64,000 nucleotides of DNA. Origin: Herbidospora yilanensis. Lineage in GTDB: Bacteria; Actinomycetota; Actinomycetes; Streptosporangiales; Streptosporangiaceae. Below the pieces are notes generated by a model. It was not told the origin of the DNA, did not search any database, and saw only the letters and a list, made by a program, of their open reading frames with translations. The stretch's first letter is position 1. Each line of letters begins with the position of its first letter. This document shows positions 60,733 through 64,000 of this stretch, piece by piece. The stretch spans positions 1 through 64,000 of the forward strand of contig NZ_BBXE01000044.1 of assembly GCF_001570565.1 (NCBI RefSeq), written 5' to 3'. A program made the position numbers and the translations under genes.

Positions 60733-61500
60733 TCAGCGGGCGACGTAGCCGCCGTCGACGGGCAGGGCGACGCCGATCACGAAGCCGGCTCCCGGGCTGC
60801 ACAACCACAGGACGGCCTGGGCGACCTCCTCGGCGGTGCCGAGGCGGTTGACGGGCTGGTTCGCCTCGGCTTCGGCGAGGTCGAGCTCGCCCTTGGCGAT
60901 CATGTCGGTGACCATCGGGGTGTCGATGGTGCCGGGGCAGACGGCGTTGATGCGGACGCCGCGCGGCGCGTACTCCAAGGCGGCGCTGGTGGTGAGGCCG
61001 ATGACGCCGTGCTTGGAGGCGTGGTAGGAGGCCCGCCCGGGGATGCCGACCAGGCCGCCGAGGGACGAGCAGTTGACGATGGCGCCGCTGCCCTGGGCGC
61101 GCATGTGCCGCAGTTCGTGCTTCATGCTCGCCCAGACGCCGCGCAGGTTGATGGCGTTGACCCGGTCGAACACCTCGACCGGCTCGTCGGCGGCGTCGCT
61201 GGGCGGGATCTGGATGCCCGCGTTGTTGTAGGCCATGTCGAGGCGGCCGAAGGTCGCGACCGTCCGGTCGACGGCGGCGGCGACCCCGTTCTCGTCGCTG
61301 ACGTCGCACCCGATCGCGAGGACGTGATGACCGGCGTCCGCGAGGTCCTTGGCGGCGGCGTTCAGGGCGGTCTCGTCGATGTCGGTGAGAGCGACCGCGG
61401 CGCCGGACTCGGCGAAGGCGCGGGCGGTGGCCAGGCCCATCCCGGAGCCGGCTCCGGTGACGAAGGCGACCTGGCCGGTGAAGTCGTAGGTGGGGTTCAT
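60733..61500 (-). CDS. Short-chain dehydrogenase/reductase
   Basis: The 255-residue classical SDR has the cofactor motif TGAGSGMG, an acidic residue after strand 2 (ALTDIDE, NAD preference), NNAG, the catalytic serine in NCSSLGG, and YHASK. The C-terminal PVDGGYVAR is usual for the family. GGAGG lies upstream of the ATG. It stands 59 bases after the alcohol dehydrogenase gene on the same strand, and the two may act on the same compound. Confidence 0.93.
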   Translation of the reverse strand: MNPTYDFTGQVAFVTGAGSGMGLATARAFAESGAAVALTDIDETALNAAAKDLADAGHHVLAIGCDVSDENGVAAAVDRTVATFGRLDMAYNNAGIQIPPSDAADEPVEVFDRVNAINLRGVWASMKHELRHMRAQGSGAIVNCSSLGGLVGIPGRASYHASKHGVIGLTTSAALEYAPRGVRINAVCPGTIDTPMVTDMIAKGELDLAEAEANQPVNRLGTAEEVAQAVLWLCSPGAGFVIGVALPVDGGYVAR

Positions 61501-61559
61501 GAGAAGCTGCCTCCTTGATCACATACGGGTGCGGCGGCCGGGGGCCTGGCGGTGGCCCT

Positions 61560-62582
61560 TCAAAGGGTGAGCAGGGCCTTGACGGCGCGGCGTTCGTCCA
61601 TGGCGCGGTAGGCCCCGGCCGCCTGATCGAGCGGGAGGGTGAGGTCGAAGACCTGGCCAGGGTCGATCTGCCGGTTCCAGATGAGGTCGATCAGCTCGGG
61701 CAGGTACTGGCGGACGGGGGCGGGGCCGCCGTGCAGGTGGGCCAGGGAGGAGAACAACTCGTCGCCGGGCAGGGAGACGTCGTGGGAGACGCCGACGAAG
61801 CCCATGTGCCCGCCGGGCCGGGTGGCACGGAGGGCCTGGGTCATGGACTCCTGGGTGCCGACCGCCTCGATGACGCCGTGCGCGCCGAGGCCGCCGGTGA
61901 GCTCTTTGACGCGGGCCACGCCCTCGTCGCCGCGCTCGGTGACGATGTCGGTGGCGCCGAAGCGGCGGGCCAGGTCCTGGCGTGCGGCGTGCCGGCTCAT
62001 CGCGATGACGCGCTCGGCGCCGAGTCGCCTGGCGGCCAGCACCGCGCACAGGCCGACGGCTCCGTCGCCGACGACGGCGACGGTCTTGCCGGGTCCCGCC
62101 TGGGCGGCGATGGCGGCGAACCAGCCGGTGCCGAGCACGTCGGAGGCGGCCAGCAGGCTCGGGACCAGGGTGGCGTCCGGGATGCCGGGCGTCGCGACCA
62201 GGGTGCCGTCGGCCAGCGGGATCCGGGCGTACTCGGCCTGGGTGCCGATGGTGCCCATGAGGACACGGTCGACGCAGCCGCTCTGGTAACCCGACCGGCA
62301 GATCTCGCAGGTGTTGTCGGAGGCCCAGAACGAGCCGACCACGAACTGGCCCGGCTTGACGGTGCGGACCTCGCTGCCGACCCGCTCGACGATTCCGACG
62401 TACTCGTGGCCCATTGGGATGGGGCCGTCGGGCTTCTCGACGCCGCGGTAGGGCCACAGGTCCGAGCCGCACACGCACGCGGCGGTCACGCGGATGATCG
62501 CATCGGTGGGCTCCACGATCACCGGGTCGGGCCGCTGCTCGACGCGGACGTCGCCGGGGGCGTGCAGGACTACGCCACGCAT
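61560..62582 (-). CDS. Zinc-dependent alcohol dehydrogenase family protein, paralogue
   Basis: The 340-residue medium-chain dehydrogenase has CVCGSDLWPYRG, MGHEYVG, DNTCEICRSGYQSGC (zinc sites) and VAVVGDGAVGLCAVLAA (cofactor). It is closely similar to the protein at 37776 along its whole length. It is divergent from an intact MmyB-type XRE regulator, which likely controls it. The SDR gene follows on the same strand. Confidence 0.93.
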   Translation of the reverse strand: MRGVVLHAPGDVRVEQRPDPVIVEPTDAIIRVTAACVCGSDLWPYRGVEKPDGPIPMGHEYVGIVERVGSEVRTVKPGQFVVGSFWASDNTCEICRSGYQSGCVDRVLMGTIGTQAEYARIPLADGTLVATPGIPDATLVPSLLAASDVLGTGWFAAIAAQAGPGKTVAVVGDGAVGLCAVLAARRLGAERVIAMSRHAARQDLARRFGATDIVTERGDEGVARVKELTGGLGAHGVIEAVGTQESMTQALRATRPGGHMGFVGVSHDVSLPGDELFSSLAHLHGGPAPVRQYLPELIDLIWNRQIDPGQVFDLTLPLDQAAGAYRAMDERRAVKALLTL

Positions 62583-62762
62583 AATGATCTCCTTCGTGGT
62601 TTCAGGTCTGGCCGGAGCGCGAACTGCGTGTCCACGCAGAAGACGGAGCGTCCCCGGACACCTCCCAGCCAACCGTCGTGTTCGCGCGGGTGGGAGGTCG
62701 CGCTTATCGGGGGGACGACCTCGACCCCCCTCACCGGCAGGCGGCTCCTTACAGTGGGGAAG

Positions 62763-63674
62763 GTGGACAACCGAGACGAGATCCGCGACTTCCTCGCCAC
62801 CCGCCGCGCCAGGATCACGCCGCAGCAGGCCGGGCTCGCGCCCGGGGTGCGGCGCCGGGTGCCGGGGTTGCGCCGGGAGGAGGTCGCGGTGCTGGCCGGG
62901 GTGAGCACCGATTGGTACACCCGCCTGGAGAAGGGCCATATCAGCGGCGTGTCCGAGGACGTCCTGGACGCGGTCGCCCGCGCCCTGCAACTCGACGAGG
63001 CCGAACGGGCGCACCTGTTCGACCTGGCCCGCGCCGCGAGCTCCCGGCCGCGCACCGGCCGCCGGGTGGTGCAGGTCCGGCCCGGTCTGCAGCGGATGCT
63101 CGACGCGATGACCGACGCTCCGGCGCTCATCCGCAACGGCCGCATGGACCTGCTGGCCGTCAACCGGCTCGGCCGCGCCATGTACTGGCCCGTCTACCAG
63201 CGTCAGGGCACGAGCGGTCCGGTCAACATCGCGCGTTTCCAGTTCCTCGACCCGGCCGGACCCGCCTTCTACCCGAACTGGGACCTCGCCGCCGACACCA
63301 CCGTCGCGCTACTGCGCACCGAGGCCGGACGCGACCCGTTCAACGCCGACCTCGCCCAGCTCATCGGCGAGTTGTCCACCCGCAGCGACGACTTCCGCAC
63401 CCGCTGGGCCCGCCACGACGTCCGCCTGCACCACATGGGCAGCAAGACCTTCCACCACCCGGCCGTCGGCGACCTCACGCTCGACTACGAGTCGATGGAC
63501 CTGCACGCCGACCCCGGCCTCAACCTCACCGTCTACACCGCCGCCCCGGACACCCCCGCGCACGACGCGTTGCGGCTGCTGGCCAGCTGGGCCGCCACCC
63601 TCGACGCCGCCGCGGACGCCACCGGGACCCGCTCCTCCCGCCTGCCGCACGAGGGGCCTGCCGGCCAAGGCTGA
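62763..63674 (+). CDS. XRE-family regulator with MmyB-like ligand-binding domain
   Basis: The 303-residue protein has an N-terminal HTH (about 5-80: RRARITPQQAGL, RRRVPGLRREEVAVLAGVSTDWYTRLEKG) and a C-terminal MmyB-type PAS-like domain (about 95-270, with NRLGRAMYWPVY, FYPNWDLAADTTVALLR, HHPAVGDLTLDYESMDLHADPGLNLTVYTA in pieces). The GTG start may be preceded by an in-frame GTG at 62754; the mRNA may be leaderless. It probably regulates the divergent dehydrogenase. The decayed homologue is at 37440. Confidence 0.9.
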   Translation: MDNRDEIRDFLATRRARITPQQAGLAPGVRRRVPGLRREEVAVLAGVSTDWYTRLEKGHISGVSEDVLDAVARALQLDEAERAHLFDLARAASSRPRTGRRVVQVRPGLQRMLDAMTDAPALIRNGRMDLLAVNRLGRAMYWPVYQRQGTSGPVNIARFQFLDPAGPAFYPNWDLAADTTVALLRTEAGRDPFNADLAQLIGELSTRSDDFRTRWARHDVRLHHMGSKTFHHPAVGDLTLDYESMDLHADPGLNLTVYTAAPDTPAHDALRLLASWAATLDAAADATGTRSSRLPHEGPAGQG

Positions 63675-63743
63675 CGAACGACCCGCCTCAGCGGACCGGC
63701 CGCACGCCGGCCGGGCGGCGGACCTTGTGGCTGTCTCGGGGCG

Positions 63744-63791
63744 TTGACTCATGGAAATATCGCAGCCACTATTGACTCAATGGAAATTGAG
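63744..63791. promoter_or_regulatory. Repeat elements and probable operator of the ArsR gene
   Basis: TTGACTCA(A)TGGAAAT occurs twice (63744-63758 and from 63772). The second copy contains a perfect inverted repeat CTCAAT-GGAA-ATTGAG (63776-63791) that includes the ArsR start codon, so the regulator could block its own transcription and translation start. Confidence 0.5.
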
Positions 63792-64000
63792 ACAAATGAG
63801 CGACGAGGGCGGGCCGCCCTGCACCACGCCCTGGCCGACCCCGCCCGGCTGGCGATCGTGGACGCGTTGCTGGTCGGCGACCTGTCGCCCGGAGAACTGG
63901 GCGGCACCCTGGGCCTGCCTTCCAACCTGCTGGCCCACCACCTGCGCGTGCTGCAGGAAGCGGGCCTGGTCACCCGCACCCGCTCCCACGCTGATCGCCG
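63780..64000 (+). CDS. ArsR/SmtB family regulator, C-terminus cut by the window edge
   Basis: About 73 residues are visible from the ATG at 63780. They form an ArsR winged HTH: LHHALADPARLAIVDALLVGDLS, GELGGTLGLPSNLLAHHLRVLQEAGLVTRTRSHADRR (in pieces). The start codon lies inside an inverted repeat and has no ribosome site, so translation may be leaderless. Metal-binding residues, if any, would be in the missing part. Confidence 0.9.
   Translation, partial: MEIETNERRGRAALHHALADPARLAIVDALLVGDLSPGELGGTLGLPSNLLAHHLRVLQEAGLVTRTRSHADR

Noticed and set aside
1-64000. tRNA or rRNA genes
   Set aside because: I read the gaps on both strands and saw no cloverleaf-like segment with conserved T-loop bases and no rRNA sequence.

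Overview
The window is very GC-rich and densely coded. It carries F420-type (luciferase-like, PPOX) oxidoreductases, a mycothiol-dependent (maleylpyruvate isomerase-like) protein, an HTH regulator with a transmembrane helix, an MmyB-type XRE regulator and many GTG starts. Together these point to a mycelial Actinobacterium, probably of the Streptosporangiales; that placement is inference. I saw no tRNA, rRNA, CRISPR array or replication origin.

0-2.7 kb: kynurenine-route tryptophan catabolism (kynA, kynU, the latter cut by the window edge), divergent from an Lrp/AsnC regulator. 2.7-26.9 kb: a large uptake and catabolic island. It holds a cupin-XRE regulator operon with a luciferase-like oxidoreductase; a complete peptide-type ABC transporter; a DUF885-NTF2-RidA fusion protein; a second luciferase-like oxidoreductase; a second peptide-type ABC transporter with fused ATPases; hydantoinase/oxoprolinase-type A and two tandem B subunits; an amidohydrolase; an NTF2-like protein; and a second cupin-XRE regulator. 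Most junctions are ATGA/GTGA overlaps. The regulator at 4563 and the first transporter operon share an unusual 8-5-8 inverted-repeat operator. The gene set suggests import and ring-opening or hydrolysis of small peptides, cyclic amides or similar compounds; the substrate is unknown.

27-41 kb: ordinary secreted lipoproteins, a small aromatic secreted peptide, two HxlR/RibD-type reductase modules, a beta-lactamase-fold hydrolase, an ECF sigma factor with a SnoaL domain, a zinc alcohol dehydrogenase beside decayed genes, DoxX, and a CYP152-type P450. 41.3-45 kb: a region that looks less GC-extreme. It holds a three-gene cassette (C2-like protein, MACPF-like protein with a PASTA domain, holin-like membrane protein) closed by a strong terminator, then an RTX-like secreted protein and an IS630 remnant. 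I consider the three-gene cassette the best candidate for an undescribed system. 45-53 kb: an accessory stretch with three different degraded insertion sequences (IS630, IS5, IS3 types) around a flavin monooxygenase-methyltransferase operon, a secreted tripeptidyl-aminopeptidase-like hydrolase, a TetR regulator and a hydrolase plus membrane protein pair.

53-64 kb: a winged-helix regulator divergent from a CPBP protease, two convergent paralogous histidine kinases without response regulators, a secreted CBM2-GH6 cellulase with an altered catalytic motif, a DUF6152/DUF6644 pair, an SDR, a second zinc alcohol dehydrogenase with its intact divergent MmyB-type regulator, and an ArsR gene cut by the right edge.
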